DNA from: Pseudoluteimonas sp047602125
Lineage (GTDB): Bacteria; Pseudomonadota; Gammaproteobacteria; Xanthomonadales; Xanthomonadaceae
DNA: 64,000 nt
Assembly: GCA_047602125.1 (NCBI GenBank)
Contig: JASGIB010000001.1
Span: 434,001-498,000 of the forward strand
Reading direction: 5' to 3'
Below, in pieces: positions 50,318 through 61,618 of this stretch (positions are counted from its first letter, which is position 1; each line of letters opens with the position of its first letter). The notes under the pieces are model-generated. The model worked only from the letters and a program-made list of their open reading frames with translations, did not search any database and had not been told where the DNA came from. The translations under genes were made by a program, and so were the position numbers.

Positions 50318-51112
50318 ATGGGATTCCTGCAAGGCAAGCGCGCGCTCGTCACCGGCATCGCCAGCCAGCGGTCCATCGCCAACGGCATCGCCGAGGCCAT
50401 GCACCGCGAAGGCGCCGAACTCGCCTTCACCTACCAGAACGACAAGCTGAAATCGCGGGTGGAGGAAGCGGCGAAGGAATACGGCTCGGACATCGTGCTG
50501 CCGCTGGATGTCGCCAGCGACGCGGAGATCGACGCCTGCTTCGCGCAACTCGGCAAGCGCTGGGACGGTTTCGACATCCTGGTCCACGCCATCGCCTACG
50601 CCCCGCGCGAGGCGATTTCCGGCCAGTACCTCGACGGGTTAACCCGCGAGAACTTTTCCGTGGCGCACGATGTTTCGTCGTATTCCCTGGCGGCGCTGGC
50701 CAAGGCCGCGCGTCCGATGATGCAGGGCCGCAACGGCAGCATCCTCACCCTCTCCTACCTCGGCGCCGAACGCGCACTGGCCGGCTACAACGTGATGGGC
50801 GTGGCCAAGGCCAGCCTTGAAGCCAACGTGCGCTACCTCGCGTACAACCTCGGCCCCGAAGGCATCCGCGTCAACGCGATCTCGGCCGGGCCGATCAAGA
50901 CCCTCGCCGCCGCCGGCATCGCGGGCTTCCGCAAGATCCTCGGCCACGTCGAACAGAACGCCCCGCTGCGGCGCACGGTGACGATCGAGGACGTCGGCAA
51001 TGTCGCCGCGTTCCTGTGCTCGGACCTCGCCTCCGGCGTCACCGGAGAAATCACCTACGTCGACGCCGGCTACAACATCCTCGGCATGACCGGGCTCGGC
51101 GACGAACACTGA
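50318..51112 (+). CDS. fabI: Enoyl-ACP reductase (FabI)
   Basis: 264 residues. GFLQGKRALVTGIASQRSIANGIAEAM is the FabI start; the catalytic Tyr and Lys lie in AERALAGYNVMGVAKASLEANVRY, and the close is TGEITYVDAGYNILGM. It reduces the enoyl double bond with NADH or NADPH at the end of each fatty-acid cycle. It is apart from the main fab operon. A bidirectional terminator separates it from ppiD. Confidence 0.97.
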   Translation: MGFLQGKRALVTGIASQRSIANGIAEAMHREGAELAFTYQNDKLKSRVEEAAKEYGSDIVLPLDVASDAEIDACFAQLGKRWDGFDILVHAIAYAPREAISGQYLDGLTRENFSVAHDVSSYSLAALAKAARPMMQGRNGSILTLSYLGAERALAGYNVMGVAKASLEANVRYLAYNLGPEGIRVNAISAGPIKTLAAAGIAGFRKILGHVEQNAPLRRTVTIEDVGNVAAFLCSDLASGVTGEITYVDAGYNILGMTGLGDEH

Positions 51113-51133
51113 CCGCGTTCGCGGACGGAAACG

Positions 51134-51165
51134 AAAAACCCGGCATTCCGCCGGGTTTTTCTTTC
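51134..51165. terminator. Bidirectional terminator
   Basis: aaaaacccggc-attcc-gccgggttttt between the convergent fabI and ppiD genes, with A and T runs on both sides. Confidence 0.88.
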
Positions 51166-51183
51166 GCATGTCGACCGCGCCGG

Positions 51184-53169
51184 TTACAACTGGCTTTCGG
51201 CGACGGTGATCTTCATCTTCCTGCGCAGGTCCTTCACCAGCGACGTCGCCTCGCCGTAACCCGCCGCCTCGGCGACCTGCTGGCGCATCTGGATGCGCTG
51301 TTCCGGCGTGGCCTGCTTGGGGTCGCCCGGCGTCACCTTGCCCACCGCGAACACCACGAAACGGCCATCGGCCATGCGCGCCTTGCCCGTGGAAACCTTG
51401 CCTTCGGCCGGCGCGGGAACCGCGAACATCGCATCGGCGACGGCGATGTCGGGCACCGGCGCGCCGCGCGGCACGCCGGGGATGTTCGCCAAGGCCAGCT
51501 TGCGTGCGGTGGCGAGATCCTGCAGCGGCTTGCCGGCATTGACATCGGCGAGCATGGCGGCGGCGGCGGCGTCCGCTGCCTTGGCTTCGCGGTCCGCGCG
51601 GATCGCAGCGATCACGCGGTCGCGGACTTCCTCAAGCTTCAACGCGCGTTCCGGCGAATGCTGCCGCACGCGCACCAGCACGCTGTGCCCCGGCCCGACT
51701 TCGACCGGGTCGCTGACCGTGCCGTCCTCGATCAGGCTGTCCTTGAACGCCGCGCGCAGCAGCGCCGCATTGCCGGCCAGCCCGGCGTTCGCGTCGGGGC
51801 GCGCGTTGCGCGCGATCGGCCCGAGCTGCTGCACCGGCTGCCCGGCGAGTTTCGCCGCGGCGGCAAGCGTGGTCGGGTTCTTCAGCACCTCGTCGACCAT
51901 CTTGCCGGTCAGGTCGTTGTACGCGCGGTCGCGGTCGGCGGCGGCCTGTTCCTTGGCGAACTGGTCGCGCATCTCTTCGAAGGTCGCCTGCGTGCCGGTC
52001 TTGATCTCGCGCAACTGGATCACGTGCCAGCCGAACTCGCTGCGCACCGGATCGCTGACCTGGCCTGCCTGCATCGAGAACAGCGCGTCCTCGAACGGCT
52101 TCACCATCGCGCCCTTCTCCACCCAGCCGAGGTCGCCGCCCGCGGCCTTGGAACCGGCGTCGTCCGAATTCGCGCGCGCCAGCGCCGCGAAATCGGCGCC
52201 CGGCTGGCGCGCCTGCTCCGCGATCTGCTTCGCCTTCGCCTCGGCCGCCTTCCACGCGGCTTCGTTCGCGCCCGCATCGACCTTGATCAGGATGTGCGAT
52301 GCGAGGCGCTGGTCGGCGGCGGCCGCATGGGCCTGTTGCTGCTGGAACCGCTGGCGCAGCGCCTCCTCCGTTGGAGGCGGCACGACCAGCTTCGAGGCAT
52401 CGAGGTCCACGTATTCCAGCGTCACCGTTTCCGGCGCGCGATAGCTCGCGGCGTGCGCGTCGTACCAGCGCTTGATGTCCGCATCCAATACCGGCGCGGT
52501 GTCCGGCGCCGGCGCCGGCAACACCACGAAGCTCACGTCGCGGGTTTCGCCGGTGAGGCGCAGCAGCCGATCGAGTTCCGCATCAGTCAGGAACGAGGAG
52601 TCGGCGACCCGCGTCGGGATCAGCGATTGCTTCAGGCTCCCGCGCACGTCTTCCTGGAACTGGCGCGGCGAACGCGGCGGCACCTGCGACTGCAGCACCA
52701 GCTGGTACTGCTGCGCATTGAACTTGCCGTCGACCTGGAACGCCGGGATGTTCTGGATTTCCTCGCGCACCTGGGCATCGCCGACCGTGATCCCGCTGCG
52801 ATCCGCGGCCATGCGCAGCACGCGCTGGTCGATCATCGAATCGAGGACCTTGCGCTTGTTGTCGACCGATTCGAACTCGGCGCTGTCGAACGCGTCGCCC
52901 TGCTGCGCGCGCTGCTGCTGGCGGGCCTGCGCGAACTGGTTGCGGAATTCCTCGACGCCGATCTCGTCGCGCTGCCAGAGCATGGTGACCGGCCACACCG
53001 CCGGCGCGGACGGCCACCACGCAGGCGGCGCCTCGATCTTGGCGGCGAAGTTGTCGTTGTTCTGGAACAGGTACTGCTCCATGCCGAAGAACGCGAACGG
53101 CACCGTCAGCACGCCGAGCACGACGGTGGCGAACCAGCCGGAGGACTTGTCGCGGAGTTTCTGCAGCAT
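51184..53169 (-). CDS. ppiD: Peptidyl-prolyl isomerase PpiD
   Basis: 661 residues. One N-terminal membrane segment (residues 12-30, GWFATVVLGVLTVPFAFFG), a SurA_N-like chaperone part and a parvulin domain (about 285-375; ASHILIKVDAG and GGDLGWVEKGAMVKPFEDALFSMQAGQVSDPVRSEFGWHVIQL). It helps newly exported proteins at the Sec translocon. It ends the lon-hupB-tRNA-ppiD group. Confidence 0.95.
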   Translation of the reverse strand: MLQKLRDKSSGWFATVVLGVLTVPFAFFGMEQYLFQNNDNFAAKIEAPPAWWPSAPAVWPVTMLWQRDEIGVEEFRNQFAQARQQQRAQQGDAFDSAEFESVDNKRKVLDSMIDQRVLRMAADRSGITVGDAQVREEIQNIPAFQVDGKFNAQQYQLVLQSQVPPRSPRQFQEDVRGSLKQSLIPTRVADSSFLTDAELDRLLRLTGETRDVSFVVLPAPAPDTAPVLDADIKRWYDAHAASYRAPETVTLEYVDLDASKLVVPPPTEEALRQRFQQQQAHAAAADQRLASHILIKVDAGANEAAWKAAEAKAKQIAEQARQPGADFAALARANSDDAGSKAAGGDLGWVEKGAMVKPFEDALFSMQAGQVSDPVRSEFGWHVIQLREIKTGTQATFEEMRDQFAKEQAAADRDRAYNDLTGKMVDEVLKNPTTLAAAAKLAGQPVQQLGPIARNARPDANAGLAGNAALLRAAFKDSLIEDGTVSDPVEVGPGHSVLVRVRQHSPERALKLEEVRDRVIAAIRADREAKAADAAAAAMLADVNAGKPLQDLATARKLALANIPGVPRGAPVPDIAVADAMFAVPAPAEGKVSTGKARMADGRFVVFAVGKVTPGDPKQATPEQRIQMRQQVAEAAGYGEATSLVKDLRRKMKITVAESQL

Positions 53170-53245
53170 CTGCGGGAGCCGGGCCTTGGATTGAAGCCGG
53201 CGAGTTTAGCGTGCGCGGGCCGGACATGCAGTCCGGAAACGAAGA

Positions 53246-53272
53246 AAGGCGCCCATTGGGCGCCTTTCGGGA
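53246..53272 (-). terminator. Terminator after tRNA-Asp
   Basis: gaaaggcgccc-att-gggcgcctttc, an 11-bp stem, with a T-rich end on the minus strand (CCTTTCTTCG), 8 bases past the tRNA 3' end. Confidence 0.75.
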
Positions 53273-53279
53273 GAACTCA

Positions 53280-53356
53280 TGGCGGAGTGGACGGGACTCG
53301 AACCCGCGACCTCCGGCGTGACAGGCCAGCATTCTAACCGACTGAACTACCACTCC
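53280..53356 (-). tRNA. tRNA-Asp (GTC)
   Basis: 77 bases with encoded CCA. Acceptor GGAGTGG/CCACTCC, TAGTTCAGTCGGTTAGAA D arm, anticodon loop CTGTCAC, T loop TTCGAGT. Confidence 0.96.
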
Positions 53357-53406
53357 GCGGAGCCGCGCATGGTACAGCCCGCCGTCGCGGCGCGCAATAT
53401 CCGCGA

Positions 53407-53481
53407 TGGTGGGTGCTGAGGGTTTCGAACCCCCGACCCTCTCCGTGTAAAGGAGACGCTCTACCGCTGAGCTAAGCACCC
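53407..53481 (-). tRNA. tRNA-Val (TAC)
   Basis: 75 bases with encoded CCA. Acceptor GGGTGCT/AGCACCC, anticodon loop TTTACAC between GTCTCC and GGAGAG, T loop TTCGAAA. It precedes tRNA-Asp in the same transcript. Confidence 0.95.
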
Positions 53482-53502
53482 GGCCAAGGCGCGGACTCTA
53501 CA

Positions 53503-53531
53503 ACGAAAAACCCGGCGCGTGGCCGGGTTTT
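53503..53531 (-). terminator. Terminator after hupB
   Basis: aaaaacccggc-gcgt-ggccgggtttt: on the minus strand the stem ends in GGGTTTTTCG, 24 bases past the hupB stop. Confidence 0.8.
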
Positions 53532-53554
53532 CGCGTCCAGCCGCACGCGGTGGA

Positions 53555-53827
53555 TCAGTTCACGGCATCCTTCAGCGCCTTGCCCGGCTTGAACGCCGGC
53601 GCCTTGGACGCGGGGATGTCGATGGTGCCGCCGGTCTGCGGATTGCGGCCGGTGCGCGCGCTGCGCGAACGCACTTCGAAGGTGCCGAAGCCGACCAGCG
53701 CGACGCTGTCGCCCGACTTGAGCGCGCCGCTCACCGTGCCGATGAAGGCATCGACCGCGCGCGTGGCATCGGCCTTGGACAGTCCGGCGGTGTTCGCGAC
53801 CGCATCGATGAACTCGTTTTTATTCAT
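53555..53827 (-). CDS. hupB: DNA-binding protein HU-beta
   Basis: 90 residues. MNKNEFIDAVANTAGLSKADATRAVDAF and the DNA-binding arm VGFGTFEVRSRSARTGRNPQTGGTIDIPASKAPAFKPGKAL are those of HU. It bends and compacts DNA. Start ATG at 53827 with GGAGAT upstream. The leader is long (about 150 bases) and holds a palindrome. Confidence 0.97.
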   Translation of the reverse strand: MNKNEFIDAVANTAGLSKADATRAVDAFIGTVSGALKSGDSVALVGFGTFEVRSRSARTGRNPQTGGTIDIPASKAPAFKPGKALKDAVN

Positions 53828-53841
53828 TTGGATCTCCGTGT

Positions 53842-53856
53842 GCGAGCGACGCTCGC
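53842..53856. promoter_or_regulatory. Palindrome in the hupB leader
   Basis: GCGAGCG-A-CGCTCGC, a perfect 7-bp inverted repeat, ends about 6 bases before the hupB Shine-Dalgarno sequence. It could be an operator or affect translation. Confidence 0.5.
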
Positions 53857-53979
53857 GGGCGATTTTGTAATGCCGCATGTTGCGGCGCGGAACAGCGAAT
53901 GCGGAGCATGGATGGAAAACGCATTCCCTCCGTGCGGGCGGACACGCAAGTGCACCGCCGGCGAACATCCGGCGAAAAC

Positions 53980-53985
53980 GTTATA
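53980..53985 (-). promoter_or_regulatory. Extended -10 promoter of hupB
   Basis: On the minus strand TGG-TATAAC, an extended -10 with a weak -35. It would start transcription about 150 bases before the hupB ATG. Confidence 0.5.
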
Positions 53986-54033
53986 CCAGCGCGGTTTTCG
54001 GCGCAATAAGACGTTTTTCCAGCACAAGCACGT

Positions 54034-56463
<2,430 letters not shown>

Positions 56464-56569
56464 GCGAACTCCGGCAGGAAGGAAAGACCCCGGCGATGCG
56501 CACCGGTCCTGCCGTTATGGGGCCGGGCCCGGGCGCTTGCAAGCGCCGCAGACCGCCCGTTGGCGGCCG

Positions 56570-57856
56570 TTATTCGGCCGCCGCGACCCTCGGCGCGGCC
56601 GGCGGGGTTTCGTAGATCAGGTAGGGCTCGGACTTGTGTTCGACGACCGATTCGTCCACCACCACCTTCTTCACGTTTTCCAGCGAAGGCAGGTCGTACA
56701 TGGTGTCCAGCAACACCGATTCGACGATGGTGCGCAGGCCGCGTGCGCCGGTCTTGCGCTTCAGCGCCTTCCTGGCGATCGCGGTGAGCGCGTCAGGGCG
56801 GAATTCGAGGTCCACGCCTTCCATTTCGAACAGCTTGCGGAACTGCTTGGTGATCGCGTTCTTGGGCTCGGTGAGGATCTTCACCAGCGCCGGTTCGTCC
56901 AGTTCCTCGAGCGTGGCGACCACCGGCAGGCGGCCGACGAACTCGGGGATGAGGCCGAACTTGATCAGGTCCTCGGGCTCGACCTCGGCCAGCACCTTGC
57001 CGACCTCGGCCTTGCGCTCGCTGCTCTTCACCTTGGCCGAGAAGCCGATCCCGCCGGCTTCGTTGCTGCGCTGCTGGATGATCTTCTCCAGGCCAGCGAA
57101 GGCGCCGCCGACGATGAACAGGATGTTGCGGGTGTCGACCTGCAGGAATTCCTGCTGCGGATGCTTGCGCCCGCCCTGCGGCGGCACGCTGGCGACGGTG
57201 CCTTCGATCAGCTTGAGCAGCGCCTGCTGCACGCCTTCGCCGGACACGTCGCGGGTGATCGACGGGTTCTCGCTCTTGCGCGAGATCTTGTCGATCTCGT
57301 CGATGTAGACGATGCCCTGCTGCGCCTTGTCAACGTCGTAGTCGCACTTCTGCAGCAGCTTCTGGATGATGTTCTCCACGTCCTCGCCGACGTAGCCGGC
57401 TTCGGTCAGCGTGGTGGCGTCGGCCATGGTGAACGGCACGTTCAACAGCCGCGCCAGCGTCTCCGCGAGCAGGGTCTTGCCCGAACCCGTGGGGCCGACC
57501 AGCAGGATGTTGGACTTGGCGAGTTCGACCTCTTCCGACTTCTGCCGGCTCTCGATGCGCTTGTAGTGGTTGTAGACCGCGACCGCGAGCGTCTTCTTCG
57601 CCCGCGATTGGCCGATGACGTACTGGTCGAGCACGTCGAGGATCTCGCGCGGCTTGGGCAATGCGCTGCGCGCCGACTGCGACTTCTCCTCGAGCTCCTC
57701 GCGGATGATGTCGTTGCACAACTCGACGCACTCGTCGCAGATGAACACGCTGGGGCCGGCGATGAGCTTGCGCACCTCGTGCTGGCTCTTCCCGCAGAAG
57801 GAGCAGTAGAGGATCTTGCTGCTGTCGCCCGAACGCCCCTGACGGTCGTCGCTCAT
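56570..57856 (-). CDS. clpX: ATP-dependent Clp protease ATP-binding subunit ClpX
   Basis: 428 residues. An N-terminal zinc-binding domain (CSFCGKSQHEVRKLIAGP, CDECVELC), Walker A GPTGSGKTLLAETLA, Walker B YIDEIDKISRK, and the IPEFVGRLPVV segment. It unfolds tagged substrates for ClpP. A hairpin and possible -10 lie in the clpP-clpX gap. Confidence 0.98.
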   Translation of the reverse strand: MSDDRQGRSGDSSKILYCSFCGKSQHEVRKLIAGPSVFICDECVELCNDIIREELEEKSQSARSALPKPREILDVLDQYVIGQSRAKKTLAVAVYNHYKRIESRQKSEEVELAKSNILLVGPTGSGKTLLAETLARLLNVPFTMADATTLTEAGYVGEDVENIIQKLLQKCDYDVDKAQQGIVYIDEIDKISRKSENPSITRDVSGEGVQQALLKLIEGTVASVPPQGGRKHPQQEFLQVDTRNILFIVGGAFAGLEKIIQQRSNEAGGIGFSAKVKSSERKAEVGKVLAEVEPEDLIKFGLIPEFVGRLPVVATLEELDEPALVKILTEPKNAITKQFRKLFEMEGVDLEFRPDALTAIARKALKRKTGARGLRTIVESVLLDTMYDLPSLENVKKVVVDESVVEHKSEPYLIYETPPAAPRVAAAE

Positions 57857-57905
57857 TCCGAATTACCCGATGCTTTGAGCCGGTTTCGGCCCGAGAATAG
57901 CACAA

Positions 57906-57928
57906 GGGGCCGGATCGGCTCCGGCCCC
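57906..57928 (-). terminator. Stem-loop between clpP and clpX (partial terminator)
   Basis: GGGGCCGGA-TCGGC-TCCGGCCCC, a 9-bp stem, followed on the minus strand by TTGTGCTATTCT. The T-run is weak; TGC-TATTCT just behind it could be an extended -10 for clpX. Confidence 0.45.
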
Positions 57929-57973
57929 GGTTTCAATAAAAAAACAGTTCGAAATCAGCCAGTTGCGCAACGA

Positions 57974-58600
57974 TCAGCTGGGCTGGATGGTTTCGTCCGG
58001 GCGCCGTTCCAGCACCTGGTCGATCAAGCCGTAGGCCTGCGCCGCGTCGGCCGACTTGAAGTTGTCGCGGTCGGTGTCGCGGGCGATGGTGTCGATCGGC
58101 TGGCCGGTGTGCTTGGACAGGATCTCGTTCAGGCGCTGGCGCATGGACAGGATCTCGCGCGCCTGAATGTCGATGTCGGCGGCCTGGCCCTGCGCGCCGC
58201 CCAGCGGCTGGTGGATCATCACCCGCGAATTCGGCAGCGCGTAGCGCTTGCCCTTGGCGCCTGCGGCGAGCAACACCGCGCCCATCGAGGCGGCCTGGCC
58301 GACGCAGATGGTCGACACGTCCGGCTTGATGAACTGCATGGTGTCGTAGATCGCCATGCCCGAGGTGACGATGCCGCCCGGCGAGTTGATGTACAGGCTG
58401 ATGTCCTTCTCGGGATTCTCGGCCTCGAGGAACAGCAGCTGGGCCACGATCACGTTGGCGACCGCATCGTCGATGCCGCCGACGAGGAAGATCACCCGCT
58501 CCTTGAGCAGCCGCGAATAGATGTCGTAGGCGCGCTCGCCGCGGCTGGTCTGTTCGACCACCATCGGCACCAGGTTCAGGGCTTTGGTCTCGTGGCTCAT
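57974..58600 (-). CDS. clpP: ATP-dependent Clp protease proteolytic subunit ClpP
   Basis: 208 residues. The catalytic triad lies in TICVGQAASMGAVLLAAG (Ser), RVMIHQPLGGAQG (His) and DTDRDN (Asp). ERAYDIYSRLLKERVIFLVG is the usual N-terminal segment. It follows tig by 25 bp. Confidence 0.98.
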   Translation of the reverse strand: MSHETKALNLVPMVVEQTSRGERAYDIYSRLLKERVIFLVGGIDDAVANVIVAQLLFLEAENPEKDISLYINSPGGIVTSGMAIYDTMQFIKPDVSTICVGQAASMGAVLLAAGAKGKRYALPNSRVMIHQPLGGAQGQAADIDIQAREILSMRQRLNEILSKHTGQPIDTIARDTDRDNFKSADAAQAYGLIDQVLERRPDETIQPS

Positions 58601-58625
58601 GGCGTTCCTCGGGTTGGACGGGGCG

Positions 58626-59930
58626 TCACGCCGACGGCGAGATCGCTTCCTGGAAGGACAAGGGCTCGTCGCGGTGGCGGGCGCGCTCGGCGATCCAGTC
58701 GATCACCTGCTCTTCCATCACCCGCGACTGCAGGCTGGACATGAGCTGGGGATCGTCGCGGTACATCTCAATGACCTGTTGCGGCTCTTCGTAGGTCGAG
58801 GCGATCAGGCGCAGGGTCTCGTTCACCCGGGCCGGGTCCAGGCGCAACTGGTTGCGGCGGGCGACCTCGCCCACCAGCAGGCCGACCAGCACGCGCTTGC
58901 GCGCGCCATCGAGGAAGGCTTCGTGCGCGTTTTCCGGCAACTGCGGGTTGCCGCCTTGGCGACGCATCTGTTCGGCGGCCTGCTGGGCCAGCATGCGCGC
59001 CTCGCCTTCGACCAGGCGCGGCGGCATCTCGACATGCTCGTAGGCCGCGGCCAGCTTCTCGCTGACCTCGCGGCGCAGGCGCCCCATCAGCGCGCCCTTG
59101 AGCTCGCGCTCGAGGTTGCTGCGGATGTCGGCGCGGAACTGCGCGAGGTCGCCGCTCTTGACCCCGAAGCTGCGGATGAACGCGGCATCGGCCTCGGGCA
59201 GTGCGGGTTCGGAGACGCGTTCGACCGCGAGATGCGCCTGCGTGGCCTTGCCGGCCAGTTGCGGCACGCGCCAGTTGTCGGGGAACTGCACATCGACCGT
59301 CTTCTCGTCGCCCGGCTTCATGCCCGACAGCGCCTGCTCGAGTTGCGGCAGCACCGAAGCGGAACCGATCACCGTCAGCAGTCGCTCGGAGCCCTCGGCC
59401 GGCACGCGCTCGCCATCGACCATCGACCAGGTCTGCGCCTCGACCGCGTCGCCCTCGCGGGCCTCGCGTTCCACCACGCTCCAGCTGCGGCGCTGCAGGC
59501 GCAGGTTCTCGACCATGCGGTCGATGTCTTCCTCGCTGACCTCGGCGGTGTGGCGGACCACGTCGAGCGTGGCCACGTCGATGTCGCCGAAATCGGGCAC
59601 CACTTCGAACGTCGCGACATAGGCGAGTTCGCCGTCCTTCGCTTCGGTCGGTTCGATGGTCGGGCTGCCGGCGATGCGCAGGTCGTTGCCGCGCACGGCC
59701 TGGTCGAAGCCCTCGCGCAACAGGCCATCCAGCACCTCGGCGCGCACCTGCGAGCCATAGCGCTGTTCGATGACCTTGGCGGGCACCTTGCCCGGGCGGA
59801 AACCCTTGATGCGCGCGGTGCGCGCGATTTCGCGCAGGCGCCCGCCGACTTCGCCCTCCACCTGCTGGGCGGGGAGCTGGAAGGTGACGCGGCGTTCGAG
59901 GTTACCGGTGGTTTCGACCGAGGTCTGCAT
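58626..59930 (-). CDS. tig: Trigger factor
   Basis: 434 residues from the ATG at 59930. The ribosome-binding tip GFRPGKVP is complete; the middle is the FKBP-type isomerase domain (REGDAVEAQTWSMVDGE...), and the C-terminal chaperone arms end in SFQEAISPSA. It binds nascent chains at the exit tunnel. It heads tig-clpP-clpX-lon. Confidence 0.96.
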   Translation of the reverse strand: MQTSVETTGNLERRVTFQLPAQQVEGEVGGRLREIARTARIKGFRPGKVPAKVIEQRYGSQVRAEVLDGLLREGFDQAVRGNDLRIAGSPTIEPTEAKDGELAYVATFEVVPDFGDIDVATLDVVRHTAEVSEEDIDRMVENLRLQRRSWSVVEREAREGDAVEAQTWSMVDGERVPAEGSERLLTVIGSASVLPQLEQALSGMKPGDEKTVDVQFPDNWRVPQLAGKATQAHLAVERVSEPALPEADAAFIRSFGVKSGDLAQFRADIRSNLERELKGALMGRLRREVSEKLAAAYEHVEMPPRLVEGEARMLAQQAAEQMRRQGGNPQLPENAHEAFLDGARKRVLVGLLVGEVARRNQLRLDPARVNETLRLIASTYEEPQQVIEMYRDDPQLMSSLQSRVMEEQVIDWIAERARHRDEPLSFQEAISPSA

Positions 59931-60064
59931 GCTGGTACTTGCTCCTGCCCGCGATGCCGGCTGCGGGGTCTTGGTTCCGGAATGGCGATGGACCCGCGCC
60001 GGGCGCGGGAAACCGGGGATTTTCCCCGATCCGGAGGCTCGCCGCCAGCATTCGCGGCGCATTT

Positions 60065-60149
60065 TGGTGCGAAAGCCGGGACTCGAACCCGGACGGGGTT
60101 ACCCGCTGGAACCTAAATCCAGTGCGTCTACCAGTTCCGCCACTTTCGC
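60065..60149 (-). tRNA. tRNA-Leu (TAG)
   Basis: 85 bases with encoded CCA. Acceptor GCGAAAG/CTTTCGC, anticodon loop TTTAGGT between CTGGA and TCCAG, a long variable arm, T loop TTCGAGT. A TAGAAT box (60163-60158, minus) lies just upstream. Confidence 0.95.
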
Positions 60150-60207
60150 GCCCGGGCATTCTAGCCGGCGAAGACGGATGCGATCTGGGGACGCAAACAC
60201 CCGTCGT

Positions 60208-60236
60208 TTGACGCTCGGGGCCGCGTTCCGGACAAT
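60208..60236 (+). promoter_or_regulatory. Promoter of the tRNA-Pro-Arg-His group
   Basis: TTGACG (60208-60213), 17 bases, GACAAT (60231-60236). The start would be near 60243, just before tRNA-Pro. Confidence 0.75.
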
Positions 60237-60249
60237 GCGCGCCCGACCT

Positions 60250-60326
<77 letters not shown>

Positions 60327-60363
60327 GGCTCGAGCGGCATGAACGATGCGACAATCCGGATGG

Positions 60364-60440
60364 GCGCCCGTAGCTCAACCGGATAGAGCACCGGCCTTCT
60401 AAGCCGGTGGTTGTGGGTTCGAGTCCCGCCGGGCGCGCCA
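60364..60440 (+). tRNA. tRNA-Arg (TCT)
   Basis: 77 bases with encoded CCA. Acceptor GCGCCCG/CGGGCGC, anticodon loop CTTCTAA between CCGGC and GCCGG. Confidence 0.96.
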
Positions 60441-60461
60441 TGCGTCGGCAAGGTTTCCCGT

Positions 60462-60539
60462 GGTGGCTGTAGCTCAGTTGGTTAGAGTCCTGGATTGTGA
60501 TTCCAGTTGTCGGGGGTTCGAGTCCCCTCAGCCACCCCA
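60462..60539 (+). tRNA. tRNA-His (GTG)
   Basis: 78 bases including the extra 5' G typical of tRNA-His and the encoded CCA. Anticodon loop TTGTGAT between CTGGA and TCCAG. Confidence 0.96.
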
Positions 60540-60550
60540 TTTTTCGTCTT

Positions 60551-60559
60551 TGCTATACT
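60551..60559 (+). promoter_or_regulatory. Extended -10 promoter of tRNA-Lys
   Basis: TGC-TATACT, an extended -10 in the 30-base gap between tRNA-His and tRNA-Lys, would start near 60566. tRNA-Lys may thus have its own promoter besides read-through. Confidence 0.55.
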
Positions 60560-60569
60560 TTCGTCTCCG

Positions 60570-60645
60570 GGGCCGTTAGCTCAGTTGGTAGAGCAGTTGA
60601 CTCTTAATCAATAGGTCCAAGGTTCGAATCCTTGACGGCCCACCA
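60570..60645 (+). tRNA. tRNA-Lys (CTT)
   Basis: 76 bases with encoded CCA. Acceptor GGGCCGT/ACGGCCC, anticodon loop CTCTTAA. Confidence 0.95.
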
Positions 60646-60654
60646 ATCCCGAAG

Positions 60655-60686
60655 CGCCCGGCCCGAAGCCGGGCGTTTTCTTTTTG
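60655..60686 (+). terminator. Terminator of the tRNA group
   Basis: CGCCCGGC-CCGAA-GCCGGGCG followed by ttttcttttt, right after tRNA-Lys. Confidence 0.9.
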
Positions 60687-60792
60687 CACCGATCTGCCAT
60701 TCGCGCGATCCGCGCGACGCCCGGCGGGCCAAACGCCGCCCGCTTCGCTATCCTCGGCCTCGCGGCATCCGCCGCCAGACAGGATCCTCCGC

Positions 60793-61554
60793 ATGCGCAG
60801 TGGCAATCCCGCCCTCAAGGCCGACACTTTCCTGGACGCCGGCAGCGGCAACCTCGTGCGTGGCGACGCCGGGGCGATGACCCTCAACGGCACCGTCAAC
60901 AAGACCGCCTTGCTGCTGGTGCTGACCCTGGCCGGGGCCTTGTTCACGTGGTCGCAGTTCTCGGCCGCGATGGCCGCGGGCAATCCGGGCGCGGTGATGC
61001 CGTATGTCTGGGGCGGCGCGATCGGCGGCTTCGTCGTCGCGCTGGCGACGATCTTCAAGAAGCAATGGTCGCCGTTCACCGCGCCGGTTTACGCGGTGCT
61101 GGAAGGGCTGTTTCTCGGCGCGGTATCGGCCATGTTCGAACTGCGCTACCCCGGCATCGTCATGCAGGCCGTCGGGCTGACCTTCGGCACGCTGGCGGCG
61201 CTGCTGCTGGCCTACCGCAGCGGCCTGATCAAGGCGACCGAGAACTTCAAGCTCGGCGTGGTCGCGGCCACCGGCGGCATCGCCCTGCTCTACCTCGTCA
61301 ATATCGGCATGCGCCTGTTCGGCTTCCAGGGCATGGCCTTCATCCACGAAGGCAGCACCATCGGCATCCTGTTCAGCGTGGGCGTGGTGATCGTGGCGGC
61401 GCTGAACCTGGTGCTGGATTTCGATTTCATCGAACAGGGCGTCGAACAGGGCGCGCCGAAGTACATGGAGTGGTACGGCGCATTCGGACTGCTGGTGACG
61501 CTGGTGTGGCTGTACCTCGAAATCCTGCGCCTGCTCGGCAAGACCCGGCGTTGA
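60793..61554 (+). CDS. Bax inhibitor-1/YccA family membrane protein
   Basis: 253 residues with about seven membrane helices from residue 38 on. The pattern fits the larger bacterial BI-1 group (NKTALLLVLTLAGALFTW, YAVLEGLFLGAVSAMFE, LVLDFDFIEQGVEQGAPKYMEWYGAFGLLVTLVWLYLEILRLL), with the DFDFIE and conserved acidic residues that gate calcium leak in structures of relatives. Its role here is not defined. ATG at 60793; a strong terminator follows. Confidence 0.92.
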   Translation: MRSGNPALKADTFLDAGSGNLVRGDAGAMTLNGTVNKTALLLVLTLAGALFTWSQFSAAMAAGNPGAVMPYVWGGAIGGFVVALATIFKKQWSPFTAPVYAVLEGLFLGAVSAMFELRYPGIVMQAVGLTFGTLAALLLAYRSGLIKATENFKLGVVAATGGIALLYLVNIGMRLFGFQGMAFIHEGSTIGILFSVGVVIVAALNLVLDFDFIEQGVEQGAPKYMEWYGAFGLLVTLVWLYLEILRLLGKTRR

Positions 61555-61566
61555 CCGCCGCAGTAA

Positions 61567-61598
61567 CGAAAAAGGGCGCCGAAAGGCGCCCTTTTTCG
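61567..61598. terminator. Bidirectional terminator
   Basis: Perfect 14-bp inverted repeat CGAAAAAGGGCGCC-GAAA-GGCGCCCTTTTTCG between the convergent Bax-inhibitor and isocitrate dehydrogenase genes. Confidence 0.92.
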
Positions 61599-61618
61599 TG
61601 CGGCGATGATCGCGGGGA

